Positions 53,315 through 62,678 of a stretch of 64,000 nucleotides of DNA are shown here, in pieces; positions within the stretch are counted from its first letter, which is position 1; every line of letters begins with the position of its first letter. The notes under the pieces were generated by a model that saw only the letters and a program-made list of their open reading frames with translations, was not told the origin of the DNA and ran no database searches. The stretch comes from Massilia sp. Se16.2.3 (GTDB lineage Bacteria > Pseudomonadota > Gammaproteobacteria > Burkholderiales > Burkholderiaceae_D): NCBI RefSeq assembly GCF_014171595.1, contig NZ_CP050451.1, forward strand, positions 248,001 through 312,000. The letters are read 5' to 3'. The position numbers were made by a program, and so were the translations under genes.

Positions 53315-54196
53315 TTATGCGGCGCTCATGCTCTCCGCCGCAACCGCTGCCGTCTCGGTGACAGCCTGCGTTTCAGCCCGGGTTTCAGTCGCCTCTGCCA
53401 TCTTGCGCAGGATATGGCCGGCCGCGATCATGCCGAAGCTGGCCGTTACCACCATGCTGGAACCGAAACCGGCGCAATTGAGGCCCGTGACGGAGGTGCC
53501 AATCTCGCAGGCGTCCTCGGCCTCGGGGTAACGCAGCGGCTCCATCGAGAACACGGCATCGATGTGGTACTTCTGCTTTTCGCCGCGCGAAAAACCGTAT
53601 TCGGCGCGCAGCAGCTTGCGCACCTTTTTCAGCAGGGGTTCCTGCTCGGTGCGGGCCAGGTCGCGCACCTCGATCCTGGTCGGATCGATCTGGCCGCCGG
53701 CGCCGCCGATGGTCACCAGCGGCAGTGCCTGGTCGCGGCACCAGGCGATCAGGGCCGCCTTGGCCTTGACGCTGTCGATGGCGTCGACGACGTAGTCGAA
53801 ACCTTTACCGCCGATCATGTTCTCGATATTGTCCGGCTCGATGAAATCCTCGACCAGGGTGACCTGACAGTACGGGTTGATCTGGGCGATGCGTTCGCGC
53901 AGGGCCTCGATCTTCGGCATGCCGATGGTGGAGCTCAGGGCCTGGATCTGGCGGTTGATGTTCGATTCGGCCACGTTGTCGAGGTCGATCAGGGTCAGGC
54001 GGCCGACCGCGCTGCGCGCGAGCGCCTCGACGATCCAGGAGCCGACGCCGCCCACGCCGATGACGCAAACGTGCGCCGTACGGAAGCGTTCCAGTGCACG
54101 CTCGCCATAGAGGCGGGCGATGCCGCCGAAGCGGCGTTCGAAGTCGACTGCGTCGTCGGTTGCTGCTGAAAAGAGTGCGGGAGTGATCGTGTCCAT
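53315..54196 (-). CDS. tcdA: tRNA threonylcarbamoyladenosine dehydratase
   Basis: A 293-residue E1-like enzyme that cyclises t6A37 in tRNA. Motifs: RFGGIARLYGERALERF, VCVIGVGGVGSWIVEALARSAVG (ATP binding), LIDLDNVAESNINRQIQA, VVDAIDSVKAKAALIAWC, TIGGAGGQIDPTRIEVRDLART and the Cys region LNCAGFGSSM. The C-terminal 20 residues are a Thr/Ala-rich tail. It is divergent from the hemerythrin-PdxH gene across 99 bases. Confidence 0.94.
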   Translation of the reverse strand: MDTITPALFSAATDDAVDFERRFGGIARLYGERALERFRTAHVCVIGVGGVGSWIVEALARSAVGRLTLIDLDNVAESNINRQIQALSSTIGMPKIEALRERIAQINPYCQVTLVEDFIEPDNIENMIGGKGFDYVVDAIDSVKAKAALIAWCRDQALPLVTIGGAGGQIDPTRIEVRDLARTEQEPLLKKVRKLLRAEYGFSRGEKQKYHIDAVFSMEPLRYPEAEDACEIGTSVTGLNCAGFGSSMVVTASFGMIAAGHILRKMAEATETRAETQAVTETAAVAAESMSAA

Positions 54197-54295
54197 GCCG
54201 CCATTTTACCGGAGGGCTCTTTCGCAACTGCACTAAAATAGCGCTTAGTCAATCAAAAACCCGTCAAAAAGCTTTCTTCTGTCAAAAATACGCCA

Positions 54296-55501
54296 ATGAA
54301 CGATTTCCTTCCTGACAGCGCTCCCGGTTTCGACCAGCCGATCGCCGTGCTCAAGCATTGCCACGGGCGCATCCGCAAGCAGTTGACGACGCTCGAACGC
54401 CTGCTGTCGCACCTGCCCGAGCACGGTGCCGACGAACAGGCACGCCAGGCGGCAGCTGCCGTGCTGAAGTATTTCGAGAAGGCCGCGCACCTGCACCACG
54501 ACGACGAGGAGCAAGACCTGATCCCGATGCTGCGCGCCGTCGCCCAGGGCGAGGACGCCGCCACCCTGCAGGCGCTGGCGCCGGTCATCCTGCAGGACCA
54601 CAAGGACATGGACGCCTTGTGGCAAGACCTGCACGAGCAATTGACGGGCGTGGCCGACGGCAGCGCCAGCACCTTGTCGGCCTCGAGCGTGCAGCGCTTC
54701 GCGCAACGCTATACGGCACACATGGAACGCGAGGAAAGCACGATGGCGCCCATGGCGATGCGCCTGTTCTCGCGCGAGCAGATGCGCCAGCTTGGGGACG
54801 CGATGCAGCGCCGCCGCGGCATCGAGGCCGGCAAGGGCGAGCCGGCCGCCGCCCCGGCAATTGGCGATGCGGTGGCCGGCCTGCGCAAGGATTACGGCCA
54901 GGCCAGCCTGAACGAGGAGGACGTGCTGGACGACCCGATGCTGCAGTTCACGCGCTGGTTCGAACAGGCTTTGCGTGCCCAGGTGAACGAGCCGAACGCC
55001 ATGAACGTGGCGACGGTCGACGCCGACGGTCGTCCGAGTTCGCGCATCGTACTCGTCAAACAGTTCGATGAACGGGGCTTTACGTGGTACACAAACTACG
55101 ACAGCCGCAAAGCGCAGGAACTCCGCACCAATCCGTATGCAGCCCTGCTATTCTTTTGGAGCGAACTTGAACGCCAGGTGCGCATCGAAGGCCGGGTCGA
55201 AACGACCTCGGCCGAGGAAAGCGACAAGTATTTCCACAGCAGGCCGTTGAAGAGCCGCCTGTCGGCGATCGCCTCCCAGCAGAGCGCGCCCATCGCGAAC
55301 CGCGCGGCCCTGGAGCAGAACTACGAAGCGGTCGCCGCCACGGCAGGCGACGCACCGCCGCGGCCGGCCAACTGGGGCGGCTTCCGGCTGGTGCCCGAGC
55401 GCATCGAATTCTGGCAGGGGCGGCGCTCGCGTTTCCACGACCGCATCGTCTATCTGCGGCAGGAAGACGGCAGCTGGGCACGGCAGCGTTTGCAACCGTA
55501 G
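54296..55501 (+). CDS. pdxH: Hemerythrin-like domain fused to pyridoxamine 5'-phosphate oxidase
   Basis: A 401-residue apparent fusion. Residues 1-175 form a hemerythrin-like HHE four-helix domain with iron-ligand candidates in [34 protein letters not shown] and [13 protein letters not shown]. Residues 193-401 are a full PdxH ([86 protein letters not shown]). PdxH makes PLP using FMN and oxygen. No ATG lies near residue 190, though a GTG does. With indels common in this sequence, an artefactual fusion is possible. Hairpin copy 3 begins at the last base of the stop codon. Confidence 0.85.
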   Translation: MNDFLPDSAPGFDQPIAVLKHCHGRIRKQLTTLERLLSHLPEHGADEQARQAAAAVLKYFEKAAHLHHDDEEQDLIPMLRAVAQGEDAATLQALAPVILQDHKDMDALWQDLHEQLTGVADGSASTLSASSVQRFAQRYTAHMEREESTMAPMAMRLFSREQMRQLGDAMQRRRGIEAGKGEPAAAPAIGDAVAGLRKDYGQASLNEEDVLDDPMLQFTRWFEQALRAQVNEPNAMNVATVDADGRPSSRIVLVKQFDERGFTWYTNYDSRKAQELRTNPYAALLFFWSELERQVRIEGRVETTSAEESDKYFHSRPLKSRLSAIASQQSAPIANRAALEQNYEAVAATAGDAPPRPANWGGFRLVPERIEFWQGRRSRFHDRIVYLRQEDGSWARQRLQP

Positions 55502-55624
55502 AGCGTGTGAAAAAATGCTTAGGGCAAGGCGCATCGTCGAAGACAGTACGACGGTACGACGGTACGACGGTACGACGGTACGGCGAGACGATGCAACGCA
55601 GCCATGACCATTTTTCACACGCTC
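55501..55624. repeat. Hairpin element, copy 3 (TIR GAGCGTGTGAAAAA)
   Basis: 124 bp with perfect 14-base inverted ends (55501-55514 and 55611-55624), extendable by ATG/CAT with one bulged A. The interior contains GGGCAAGGCGCATCGTCGAAG, ACAGTACG, a run of four GGTACGAC 8-mers, GTACGGCGAG and GCAACGCAGCCATG, in the same order as copies 1 and 2. Its first base is the last base of the pdxH TAG. Confidence 0.8.
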
Positions 55625-55735
55625 GCAGGGTGGGCGGCTCCACCGCGTCGTTCGAACCGGCGCGACGGTAGCGCCTGCTTCGCGTAGCCCGGGCATGTAG
55701 CCCGGGTTACGCCACGCGTTCACCGCAGGGTGCGC
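55625..55735. repeat. GTAGGGTGGGC-type repeat fragments before the cfa-like gene
   Basis: GCAGGGTGGGCGGCTCCACCGC follows hairpin copy 3 directly, and a doubled GTAGCCCGGG motif lies at about 55684-55705, followed by CACGCGTTCACCGCAGGGTGCG. These resemble halves of the dispersed palindrome family. No gene is present in 55502-55763. Confidence 0.5.
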
Positions 55736-55763
55736 CGAGCGCTCCCAGCCAGAGGAGGCCATC

Positions 55764-56966
55764 ATGTTCACCGAAATGAAGCTCGGTGCCTGGAGCACCG
55801 ACCTGCGCAGCAAGCTGTCCCTGCCCCTGCGCGTGGAACTATGGAACGGAGAACGTTTCGACTTCTCTGCCGAGCCGCCGCGCGTCACCATCCGCGTGCC
55901 CGGGCCAGCAAGCCTGCGCTACCTGCTCGCCCCCTCTCTCTACAACCTCGGACGCGCCTATGTCGAAGGCGCGCTCGAGATCCGCGGCCGCGCGGCCGAC
56001 ATGATCCGCATCGGCAGCGAACTGGCGGCCAACAACGGCAAGCCGGCGCGCCGCGCCAATCCGCTCTGGCGCCTGTCGCCGCACACGCGCCAGAGGGATG
56101 CCGAGGCAATCCGCTACCACTACGATGTCTCGAACGACTTCTATGCCGCCTGGCTCGACCCGAACATGGTGTATTCCTGCGCCTATTTCGAGACCGGCGA
56201 GGAAGACCTGGCCACGGCGCAGGTCAGGAAGATCGACCACATCCTGCGCAAGATCGACCTGCGTCCCGGCCAGACCCTGCTCGACATCGGCTGCGGCTGG
56301 GGCGCGCTGGCGATCCGCGCGGCGCAGGCTTTCGGCGCACGCTGCGTCGGCATCACCCTGTCGGAAAACCAGGCGCAGCTGGCGCGCGAGCGCGTCGCCC
56401 GGGCCGGCCTGGAGGGACGCGTCGAGATCCGCCTGCAGGACTACCGCGACATCGACGGCCAGTTCGACCGCATCACCAGCGTCGGCATGTTCGAGCACGT
56501 GGGCGTGCAGCACCTGGGGGCGTACTTCGGCAAGGTCTGCGCGCTGCTGGCGCCGAACGGCGTGGCGATGAACCACGGGATCACCTCGACCGACGTGGCC
56601 GGCCGCGCCTCGCCCTACGGCGGCGGCGACTTCATCGGCCAGTACGTGTTCCCGCACGGCGAGCTGGCGCACCTGTCGACGGTGGTCGAGGCCATGCAGC
56701 AGGGCGGCCTGGAAGTGCGCGACGTGGAAAACCTGCGCCGCCATTACGCGCGTACCTGCGCCGCCTGGACCGAAAACTTCGAGAGCCACGCCGACGAAAT
56801 CGCGCGGCTGACGGACGCGAAACGCTTTCGCATCTGGCACGTCTACCTCGCCGGCTGCGCCCACGCCTTCAGCCACGACTGGATCAGCCTGTACCAGATC
56901 GTGTGCGGCAAGGCGGGGCAGGAACCGGGGCTGATGCCGTGGTCGCGCAGGTATATGTATCCGTGA
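55764..56966 (+). CDS. Cyclopropane-fatty-acyl-phospholipid synthase family methyltransferase
   Basis: 400 residues, SAM-dependent, acting on membrane lipid acyl chains. Visible: IRYHYDVSNDFYAAWLDPNMVYSCAYF, the SAM motif LLDIGCGWGALAIRAAQAFG (about 172-191), GITLSENQAQLARERV, GMFEHVG and DFIGQYVFPHGELAHLS. The N-terminal domain (1-105) is shorter than in E. coli Cfa and matches the larger SAM_MT_CFA family, so the product could be cyclopropane or another methyl-modified lipid. A ribosome-binding AGAGGAGG lies upstream. Confidence 0.9.
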   Translation: MFTEMKLGAWSTDLRSKLSLPLRVELWNGERFDFSAEPPRVTIRVPGPASLRYLLAPSLYNLGRAYVEGALEIRGRAADMIRIGSELAANNGKPARRANPLWRLSPHTRQRDAEAIRYHYDVSNDFYAAWLDPNMVYSCAYFETGEEDLATAQVRKIDHILRKIDLRPGQTLLDIGCGWGALAIRAAQAFGARCVGITLSENQAQLARERVARAGLEGRVEIRLQDYRDIDGQFDRITSVGMFEHVGVQHLGAYFGKVCALLAPNGVAMNHGITSTDVAGRASPYGGGDFIGQYVFPHGELAHLSTVVEAMQQGGLEVRDVENLRRHYARTCAAWTENFESHADEIARLTDAKRFRIWHVYLAGCAHAFSHDWISLYQIVCGKAGQEPGLMPWSRRYMYP

Positions 56967-57006
56967 TGGGGGATGCTCGTTCGCTGTAAGTGCGTCCGTG
57001 GGCACA

Positions 57007-57218
57007 CCGTAGGGTGGACGGCTCCACCCGGCAGCCGGAATCGACGCGGCGATTGCGCCTGCTGCGCGTGATGCGCGTGATGCGGGCATTTGGCCCGCAT
57101 CACGCCACGCGTTCAAGCGCGCGCCGAACGGTCACGACGTATCAAGCGACCGTTGAACGCGTGGACGGCAGCACCGCTACGACCCATTGGCTTCGCGGGC
57201 TTGGCCGTCCACCCTACT
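57007..57218. repeat. Long inverted arrangement of GTAGGGTGGAC-type repeats
   Basis: CCGTAGGGTGGACGGCTCCACC at the left (57007-57028) is answered by GGCCGTCCACCCTAC at the right (57204-57218), with GCGTGGACGGCAGCACC near 57159 between them. It fills the gap between the 3' ends of the cfa-like gene and msrA. The right end touches the msrA stop (57214-57216). Confidence 0.5.
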
Positions 57219-57753
57219 GCTTCATCCAGTGCTGGAAGGTCTTCCTGAACTTCGCCACCTTCGGCGCAACGACGAAAGCGCAATAGCCCTGCATCGGATG
57301 CTGGGCATAGTAGTTCTGGTGATATTCCTCGGCCTTGTACCAGGTTTCACTGGGCATCAATTGGGTAACGATCGGCGCGTCCCAGACGCCCGCCATCTCC
57401 GCCATCACCTGGCGCGCGGTCGTTTCCTGCTCCGCGTTCTCGAAGAAAATGACCGAGCGGTATTGCGGGCCGACGTCGTTGCCCTGGCGGTCGGGCGTGG
57501 TCGGGTCGTGGATCGTGAAGAAGATCTGCAGGATGTCGCGGTAGCTGATGACGGCGGGATCGAATTCCAGCCGCACCACTTCCGCGTGGCCCGTGGCCGC
57601 GCCGCACACCTGCTCGTAGGTCGGGTTGACGACATGGCCGCCCATATAGCCCGACTCGACCTTCGTGACGCCGCGCACTTCGAGGTACACGGCTTCGACG
57701 CACCAGAAGCATCCGCCTCCGAGAATCGCTACTTCGGTCGTTTGCTCGTTCAT
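57214..57753 (-). CDS. msrA: Peptide methionine-S-sulfoxide reductase A
   Basis: 179 residues. The catalytic Cys is in GGGCFWCVEAVYLEVRGV, with GYMGGHVVNPTYEQVCGAATGHAEVV and YRDILQIFFTIHDPTTPDRQGNDVGPQYRSVIF all conserved. It repairs methionine-S-oxide. Hairpin copy 2 lies 30 bases upstream, inside its leader or promoter, and copy 4 follows. Confidence 0.96.
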   Translation of the reverse strand: MNEQTTEVAILGGGCFWCVEAVYLEVRGVTKVESGYMGGHVVNPTYEQVCGAATGHAEVVRLEFDPAVISYRDILQIFFTIHDPTTPDRQGNDVGPQYRSVIFFENAEQETTARQVMAEMAGVWDAPIVTQLMPSETWYKAEEYHQNYYAQHPMQGYCAFVVAPKVAKFRKTFQHWMKQ

Positions 57754-57783
57754 TGCCTACCCCGGTACTGTTTATTGGATGAA

Positions 57784-57898
57784 AGCGCCTAACAAAACCT
57801 TCATAGCTGCGTTGCAGCTCCTTGTCGTACAAAAGGTACTGCCTTCGTCGCCGCGTCGGGCGGCCGCATCCCTTGCTCTGAAGCTTTTGTTAGACGCT
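57784..57898. repeat. Hairpin element, copy 2 (TIR AGCGCCTAACAAAA)
   Basis: 115 bp with 14-base inverted ends (57784-57797 and 57885-57898, one mismatch), the same termini as copy 1. On the minus strand the core CGACGAAGGCAGTAC, TGTACGACAAGGAG, GCAACGCAGCTATG lines up with copy 1 over about 68 bases with few differences. It lies in the msrA upstream region. Confidence 0.82.
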
Positions 57899-57958
57899 CT
57901 TATGCTAACGCAAAGCGCACCTTTGTGCAGACGCAACACGGCCTCCCAAACGCGGCCA

Positions 57959-58116
57959 AGAGCCTATCCCGGTAGTCCGGGGAAAGCTGGTGGCGATGCA
58001 TGGCAAGCGCGGGCAAGGCGCGAGGAGGCCGCATGGCTGGCCATGCAACGACGAGCAACGCAGCACGCGTTTGTCAGGCGCGCCAGCAGCGACTCCGGAC
58101 TACCGGGATAGGCTCT
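57959..58116. repeat. Hairpin element, copy 4 (TIR AGAGCCTATCCCGGTAG)
   Basis: 158 bp with perfect 22-base inverted ends (57959-57980 and 58095-58116). The interior has GGGCAAGGCGCGAGGAGG, a nested hairpin CATGGCTGGCCATG and ACGAGCAACGCAGC, a partial match to the core. It lies 60 bases from copy 2 and 46 bases before the flavin reductase start. Confidence 0.75.
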
Positions 58117-58162
58117 CAACGCCTGCGGTGGCATAATGGACGCGCAACTTCCGAAGGATTCG

Positions 58163-58672
58163 ATGAACACACGCTCTCCCCGTGCCACCGCGCGCGGTTT
58201 CGATTCGGCGCATTTCCGCCAGGCGCTGTCGCAGTTCGCGACCGGCGTCACCGTCATCACGACGCGGCTACCCGACGGCAGCTTCCGCGGGCTGACCGCC
58301 AGTTCCTTCAATTCCGTCTCGCTCGATCCACCCCTGGTGCTGTGGAGCCTCGGCGCCGGCGCCAACAGCCTGCCCATTTTCAGCGGCAATTCGCATTACG
58401 TCATCAACGTGCTCGCAGCAAGCCAGCAGGACCTGGCCATGCGCTTTTCGCGCCGCACCGACAATCCCTTCGACGGCGTCGAGTATGCGCTCTCGCGCAC
58501 TGGCCTGCCGATCCTGAAAGGCGCCGCCGCCTGGTTCGAATGCCATAACCGCAGCCGCTACCCCGAAGGCGACCACGTGATCTTCGTCGGCGAAGTCGAG
58601 GAATGCGAAGTGCATCCCCAGCCTGGCCTGCTGTTCCATGGCGGGCGTTTCGGCAGCACCGGCCCGGCCTGA
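58163..58672 (+). CDS. Flavin reductase family protein (FMN-binding split barrel)
   Basis: 169 residues. The fold is recognised by FRQALSQFATGVTVITTRLPDGSFRGLTASSFNSVSLDPPLVLWSLG, NYVI-like SHYVINVLAASQQDLAMRFS and a C-terminal HVIFVGEVEECEVHPQPGLLFHGGRFG. Such proteins use NAD(P)H to supply reduced FMN or FAD to partner oxygenases. The partner is not adjacent. I choose ATG 58163, with GAAGGA upstream, over 58136. Confidence 0.88.
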   Translation: MNTRSPRATARGFDSAHFRQALSQFATGVTVITTRLPDGSFRGLTASSFNSVSLDPPLVLWSLGAGANSLPIFSGNSHYVINVLAASQQDLAMRFSRRTDNPFDGVEYALSRTGLPILKGAAAWFECHNRSRYPEGDHVIFVGEVEECEVHPQPGLLFHGGRFGSTGPA

Positions 58673-58706
58673 CTGATTTCTTTCACGGTTCCCGTCTCCG
58701 GCTCGT

Positions 58707-58788
58707 CCTCCCGCGTCACCCGGGCCTCCGCGTCACCCGGCCTCCGCGTCGCCCGGCCTCTGCGTCGCCCGGCCTCCGCGTCGCCCGG
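58707..58788. repeat. 16-bp minisatellite, about 5 copies
   Basis: Units of the form CCTCCGCGTCGCCCGG repeat about five times (variants with CCTCTG and GTCACC). It lies between the flavin reductase stop and the gcdH promoter. No ORF uses it. Confidence 0.8.
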
Positions 58789-58921
58789 ACAAAAATGAAA
58801 ATGGCTGTCGCAGATTGAAAAGATGGGCCGGCATGTCCTTCCTATAATGATCCGGCTCGGCGCGGCCGCAAGGTGCGCGCTTTCCAGACGACAGAACAAC
58901 CGACAGAGACAGGACCGCTCC

Positions 58922-60124
58922 ATGAACGCTTCCGATTCGCCACGCAAGACCTCGGCCGTGCCCTTCCACTGGGACGATCCGTTGCTGCTCAACAGCCAGC
59001 TGACTGACGAAGAGCGCATGGTGCGCGATGCCGCCGCTGCCTACTGCCAGGACAAGCTGCAGCCGCGCATCCTCGAGGCCTTCCGCCACGAGCGCATGGA
59101 CACCTCGATCTTCCGCGAGATGGGCGAACTGGGCCTGCTCGGCCCGACCATTCCCGAGCAATACGGCGGCCCTGGCCTGAACTATGTCGCCTACGGTCTG
59201 ATCGCGCGCGAAGTCGAACGCGTCGACTCCGGCTACCGCTCGATGATGAGCGTGCAGTCCTCGCTGGTGATGGTGCCGATTTACGAGTTCGGCAACGAAG
59301 CAACCAGGCAAAAATACCTGCCGAAGCTGGCGACCGGCGAATGGATCGGCTGCTTCGGCCTGACCGAGCCGAACCACGGCTCCGACCCGGGCTCGATGGT
59401 CACCCGTGCACGCAAGGTCGACGGCGGCTATGCGCTGACCGGTTCGAAGATGTGGATCACCAATTCGCCGGTGGCCGACGTGTTCGTGGTCTGGGCCAAG
59501 GACGACGAAGGCGCGATCCGCGGCTTCGTGCTGGACAAAGGGATGGAAGGCCTGTCGGCACCGGCGATCCACGGCAAGTTCGGCCTGCGCGCCTCCGTCA
59601 CCGGCGAAATCGTGATGGACAACGTGTTCTGCCCGGAAGAAAACGCCTTCCCGGACGTGCGCGGCCTGAAGGGTCCGTTCACCTGCCTGAACTCGGCACG
59701 CTACGGCATCGCCTGGGGTGCGCTGGGCGCGGCCGAAGCCTGCTGGCAGACCGCTCGCCAGTACACGATGGACCGCAAGCAGTTCGGCAAGCCGCTCGCC
59801 GCCAACCAGCTGGTGCAGAAGAAGCTGGCCGACATGCAGACCGAAATCACGCTCGGCCTGCAGGGCTGCCTGCGCCTGGGCCGCATGAAGGACGAAGGCA
59901 CCGCAGCCGTCGAGATCACCTCGATGATGAAGCGTAACTCCTGCGGCAAGGCGCTGGACGTCGCCCGCACGGCGCGCGACATGCTCGGCGGTAATGGTAT
60001 TTCGGACGAGTTCGGCATCATCCGCCACATGGTCAACCTCGAGGTGGTCAACACCTACGAAGGCACGCACGACATCCACGCCCTGATCCTCGGCCGCGCC
60101 CAGACCGGCATCGCCGCGTTCTGA
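58922..60124 (+). CDS. gcdH: Glutaryl-CoA dehydrogenase-type acyl-CoA dehydrogenase
   Basis: A 400-residue FAD enzyme. Its sequence follows Gcd[82 protein letters not shown], and [17 protein letters not shown] with the catalytic Glu in the TYEGTHD motif. It oxidises and decarboxylates glutaryl-CoA in lysine and aromatic breakdown. No CoA-transferase gene is adjacent. ATG 58922 gives the family start. Confidence 0.93.
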   Translation: MNASDSPRKTSAVPFHWDDPLLLNSQLTDEERMVRDAAAAYCQDKLQPRILEAFRHERMDTSIFREMGELGLLGPTIPEQYGGPGLNYVAYGLIAREVERVDSGYRSMMSVQSSLVMVPIYEFGNEATRQKYLPKLATGEWIGCFGLTEPNHGSDPGSMVTRARKVDGGYALTGSKMWITNSPVADVFVVWAKDDEGAIRGFVLDKGMEGLSAPAIHGKFGLRASVTGEIVMDNVFCPEENAFPDVRGLKGPFTCLNSARYGIAWGALGAAEACWQTARQYTMDRKQFGKPLAANQLVQKKLADMQTEITLGLQGCLRLGRMKDEGTAAVEITSMMKRNSCGKALDVARTARDMLGGNGISDEFGIIRHMVNLEVVNTYEGTHDIHALILGRAQTGIAAF

Positions 60125-60304
60125 TTTTCCAGGGCAAGTCCCCACGGCAAGCCTGGCCTCCAGGCTGAATCTGCCCGTCTGCAACACTCCCCGTCCTGCC
60201 AGCCCATCCAGCTGGCAGGCGTCATGCCTGTCCCGTACCACTCCGCCAACAACGTAAAAAATTGACGCACGGTTAACGAACTGTCGTAACTTTCGCGTTA
60301 CCAT

Positions 60305-62470
60305 GTGTGCGAGATCAATCGTTTCGCTGCAGATGTCCCACCTACGTCAAGCGTGCGGAAGATGCCAACTTCGGTACAGTCAGTGTCGACAAACTCGCGC
60401 TCCCATGACGCCTCGGCGTTGTCGCTCGATCTATTGTTGCGCAATCTGCCAGGGGCCGTGTACCGCTGCCTGAACGACAGCCACTGGACCATGGAATTCC
60501 TCAGTGCCGGGGTCGAGAAGCTGACCGGGTATCCGGCCGCGGCCTTCTTCGGCGAGCATCCCATCGCGTATGCCAGCCTGATCCATCCCGACGACCGTGC
60601 CCAGGTCCTCACCGACACCAACCAGGCGGTCCGCGAAGGCCGTCCCTTCCAGCTGAGCTACCGCATCATCACCGCTTCCGGCAAGCTGCGCTGGGCCTGG
60701 GAACAGGGTTCCGCCGTGGTCGACCAGGATGGCAATGTTTCGCTCGAGGGGTTCATCGCCGACATCAGCGCGCTGCGCCGCGCCGACTTGCTGGCCAGGG
60801 AGCAGGCTTCGCTGCTGGACAAGGCACACGATGCCATCTTCGTGATGGACATGCATGCGCGCATCACCTACTGGAACAAGGGGGCCGAGCGCCTCTATGG
60901 CTGGGAAGAGCGGCAGGTCCTGGGCCAGCGCATGTCGGACCTGCTGTGCGACAACCATGCCGCCTTCAGCGAGGCCTTGCGCACGGCCATCGAGGAAGGC
61001 GAGTGGGCTGGCGAACTGCAGCAGCACCGGCGCGACGGCACGACCATCCATGCCGACTCGCGCTGGACCGTGGTGGCGGGCGATCCGGACACCGGCGTAC
61101 AGCAGAAGATCCTGGTCATCAGCACCGACATCAGCGAGCGCAAGATCAACGAGGAGCGCATCCATAAACTGGCCTACTTCGACGCGCTGACCGAACTGCC
61201 GAACCGCGCCAGCCTGCTCGATCACCTGCGCCGCGCCCTGCTCGGCAGCGCGCGCTCGCGCAAGTTCGGGGCGCTGATGTTCCTCGACCTCGACAACTTC
61301 AAGATCCTCAACGACACCCACGGCCACGCTGCCGGCGACATGCTGCTGCAGGCGGTGGCGCGCCGGCTCGAGCACAGCGTGCGCGAAGCGGACATGGTGG
61401 CGCGCCTGGGCGGCGACGAATTCGTGATCCTGGTCCAGCCCGAGGAAGAGATGCTCGAAGCGGCGGCGCACCAGGCCGAGACCGTGGCGGCGAAAGTGGT
61501 GGCGGCCATGAACGCGCCCTTCCAGCTGGCCGACTTCATGTATGCGGTCTCGACGAGCGTCGGCGTGACGATGATCAGCGGCGCCACCGACACGGTCGAA
61601 TCGGCCCTGAAACAGGCCGATACCGCGATGTACCAGGCCAAGGCGGCCGGGCGCAATACCTTCCGCTTCTTCGACCCGGACATGCAGGCCAAGTGGACCG
61701 CCCGCTCCGAGCTCGAAACGGGGCTGCGTCGGGCACTGCGCAACCACGAGTTCATCCTCTACTACCAGCCCCAGCTCGACGGCGACAGCCGCGTCATCGG
61801 CGCCGAGGCCCTGCTGCGCTGGCGCCAGCCGAACGGCGAACTCCTGTATCCGACCGACTTCATCAAGGCGGCCGAAGAGACCAGCCTGATCGTCGACATC
61901 GGGCGCTGGGTGCTCGGCACGGCCTGCGCCGAGCTGGCTTCCTGGCAGGGCAATCCGGTCACGCGCCACCTGTCGCTGTCGGTCAATGTCAGCGCGCGTC
62001 AGTTCGTCGAGCCCGATTTCGTCCCCATGACCCAGGAAATCCTGGCCGCCACCGGGGTCGACCCGCATTACCTGAAGTTCGAGCTGACCGAGACGCTGGT
62101 GGTCACCGATTTCGCCCATACGGTCGAAACCATGGAAACCCTGCGCCGCCTCGGCATCACCTTCTCGCTCGACGACTTCGGCACCGGCTATTCGTCGCTG
62201 GCCTACCTGCGCAAGCTGCCGCTGGACCAGCTGAAAATCGATTACTCCTTCATGCGCGACGTCCTCACCGACCGCAACGACGCCTCGATCGTGCGCTCGA
62301 TCATCGCCTTGGGGGACAGCCTCGGCCTGCAGGTCATCGCCGAGGGCGTGGAGACGGCGGGCCAGCGCGACTTCCTGTCCGAGGCGGGCTGCTTCGTCTA
62401 CCAGGGCTACCTGTACGAGCCGGCCCTGAGCGGCGAGCGTTTTACCGAGTACGCGGCGAGCCTGCATTAG
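60305..62470 (+). CDS. PAS-PAS-GGDEF-EAL protein
   Basis: 721 residues, cytoplasmic. PAS 1 (about 45-160, HPDDRAQV) and PAS 2 (about 165-285, HDAIFVMDMHARITYWNKGAERLYGW) precede GGDEF with intact RLGGDEFVILV and EAL with intact AEALLRW and DDFGTGYSSLAYLRKLP. Both activities are therefore possible. The frame opens at GTG 60305; ATG 60362 (MPTSVQS) is an alternative start and I cannot decide between them. It is a single gene about 180 bases after gcdH. Confidence 0.92.
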   Translation: MCEINRFAADVPPTSSVRKMPTSVQSVSTNSRSHDASALSLDLLLRNLPGAVYRCLNDSHWTMEFLSAGVEKLTGYPAAAFFGEHPIAYASLIHPDDRAQVLTDTNQAVREGRPFQLSYRIITASGKLRWAWEQGSAVVDQDGNVSLEGFIADISALRRADLLAREQASLLDKAHDAIFVMDMHARITYWNKGAERLYGWEERQVLGQRMSDLLCDNHAAFSEALRTAIEEGEWAGELQQHRRDGTTIHADSRWTVVAGDPDTGVQQKILVISTDISERKINEERIHKLAYFDALTELPNRASLLDHLRRALLGSARSRKFGALMFLDLDNFKILNDTHGHAAGDMLLQAVARRLEHSVREADMVARLGGDEFVILVQPEEEMLEAAAHQAETVAAKVVAAMNAPFQLADFMYAVSTSVGVTMISGATDTVESALKQADTAMYQAKAAGRNTFRFFDPDMQAKWTARSELETGLRRALRNHEFILYYQPQLDGDSRVIGAEALLRWRQPNGELLYPTDFIKAAEETSLIVDIGRWVLGTACAELASWQGNPVTRHLSLSVNVSARQFVEPDFVPMTQEILAATGVDPHYLKFELTETLVVTDFAHTVETMETLRRLGITFSLDDFGTGYSSLAYLRKLPLDQLKIDYSFMRDVLTDRNDASIVRSIIALGDSLGLQVIAEGVETAGQRDFLSEAGCFVYQGYLYEPALSGERFTEYAASLH

Positions 62471-62505
62471 ACAGCTTCATTACCCGCAATCTGTCGTGTC
62501 TCTCG

Positions 62506-62600
62506 CAGGGCGGGCTCCCCACGCGTGCTTGCCGGTAGTGGGGCTGTTGCCTGTACCGTTCGCGGTATCTTGCGTCCGCGTGGGCGGAGCCCATCCTGCG
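62506..62600. repeat. Inverted pair of GTAGGGTGGGC-type palindromes
   Basis: CGCAGGGCGGGCTCCCCACG (from 62506) faces CGCGTGGGCGGAGCCCATCC (to 62600). It belongs to the same dispersed family as 132-274 and 28061-28171, in diverged form. It lies between convergent gene ends. Confidence 0.55.
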
Positions 62601-62622
62601 GGAGAAGCCGCGGACTGCGGAC

Positions 62623-62657
62623 GAAAAAAAGCCGGCAGGGCTTGCACCGTGCCGGCT
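62623..62657 (-). terminator. Intrinsic terminator of ompW
   Basis: AGCCGGCA (62630-62637) pairs with TGCCGGCT (62650-62657). On the minus strand the stem runs into a T run (62623-62630). It lies 22 bases after the ompW stop. Confidence 0.85.
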
Positions 62658-62678
62658 CCATCGACGCTGAACGTCGTC

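Noticed and set aside
58707..58788. Possible CRISPR array
   Set aside because: It is a continuous 16-bp minisatellite without spacers.
60197..60219. Terminator after gcdH
   Set aside because: CTGCCAGC and GCTGGCAG can pair, but no T run follows on the plus strand; left unlisted.
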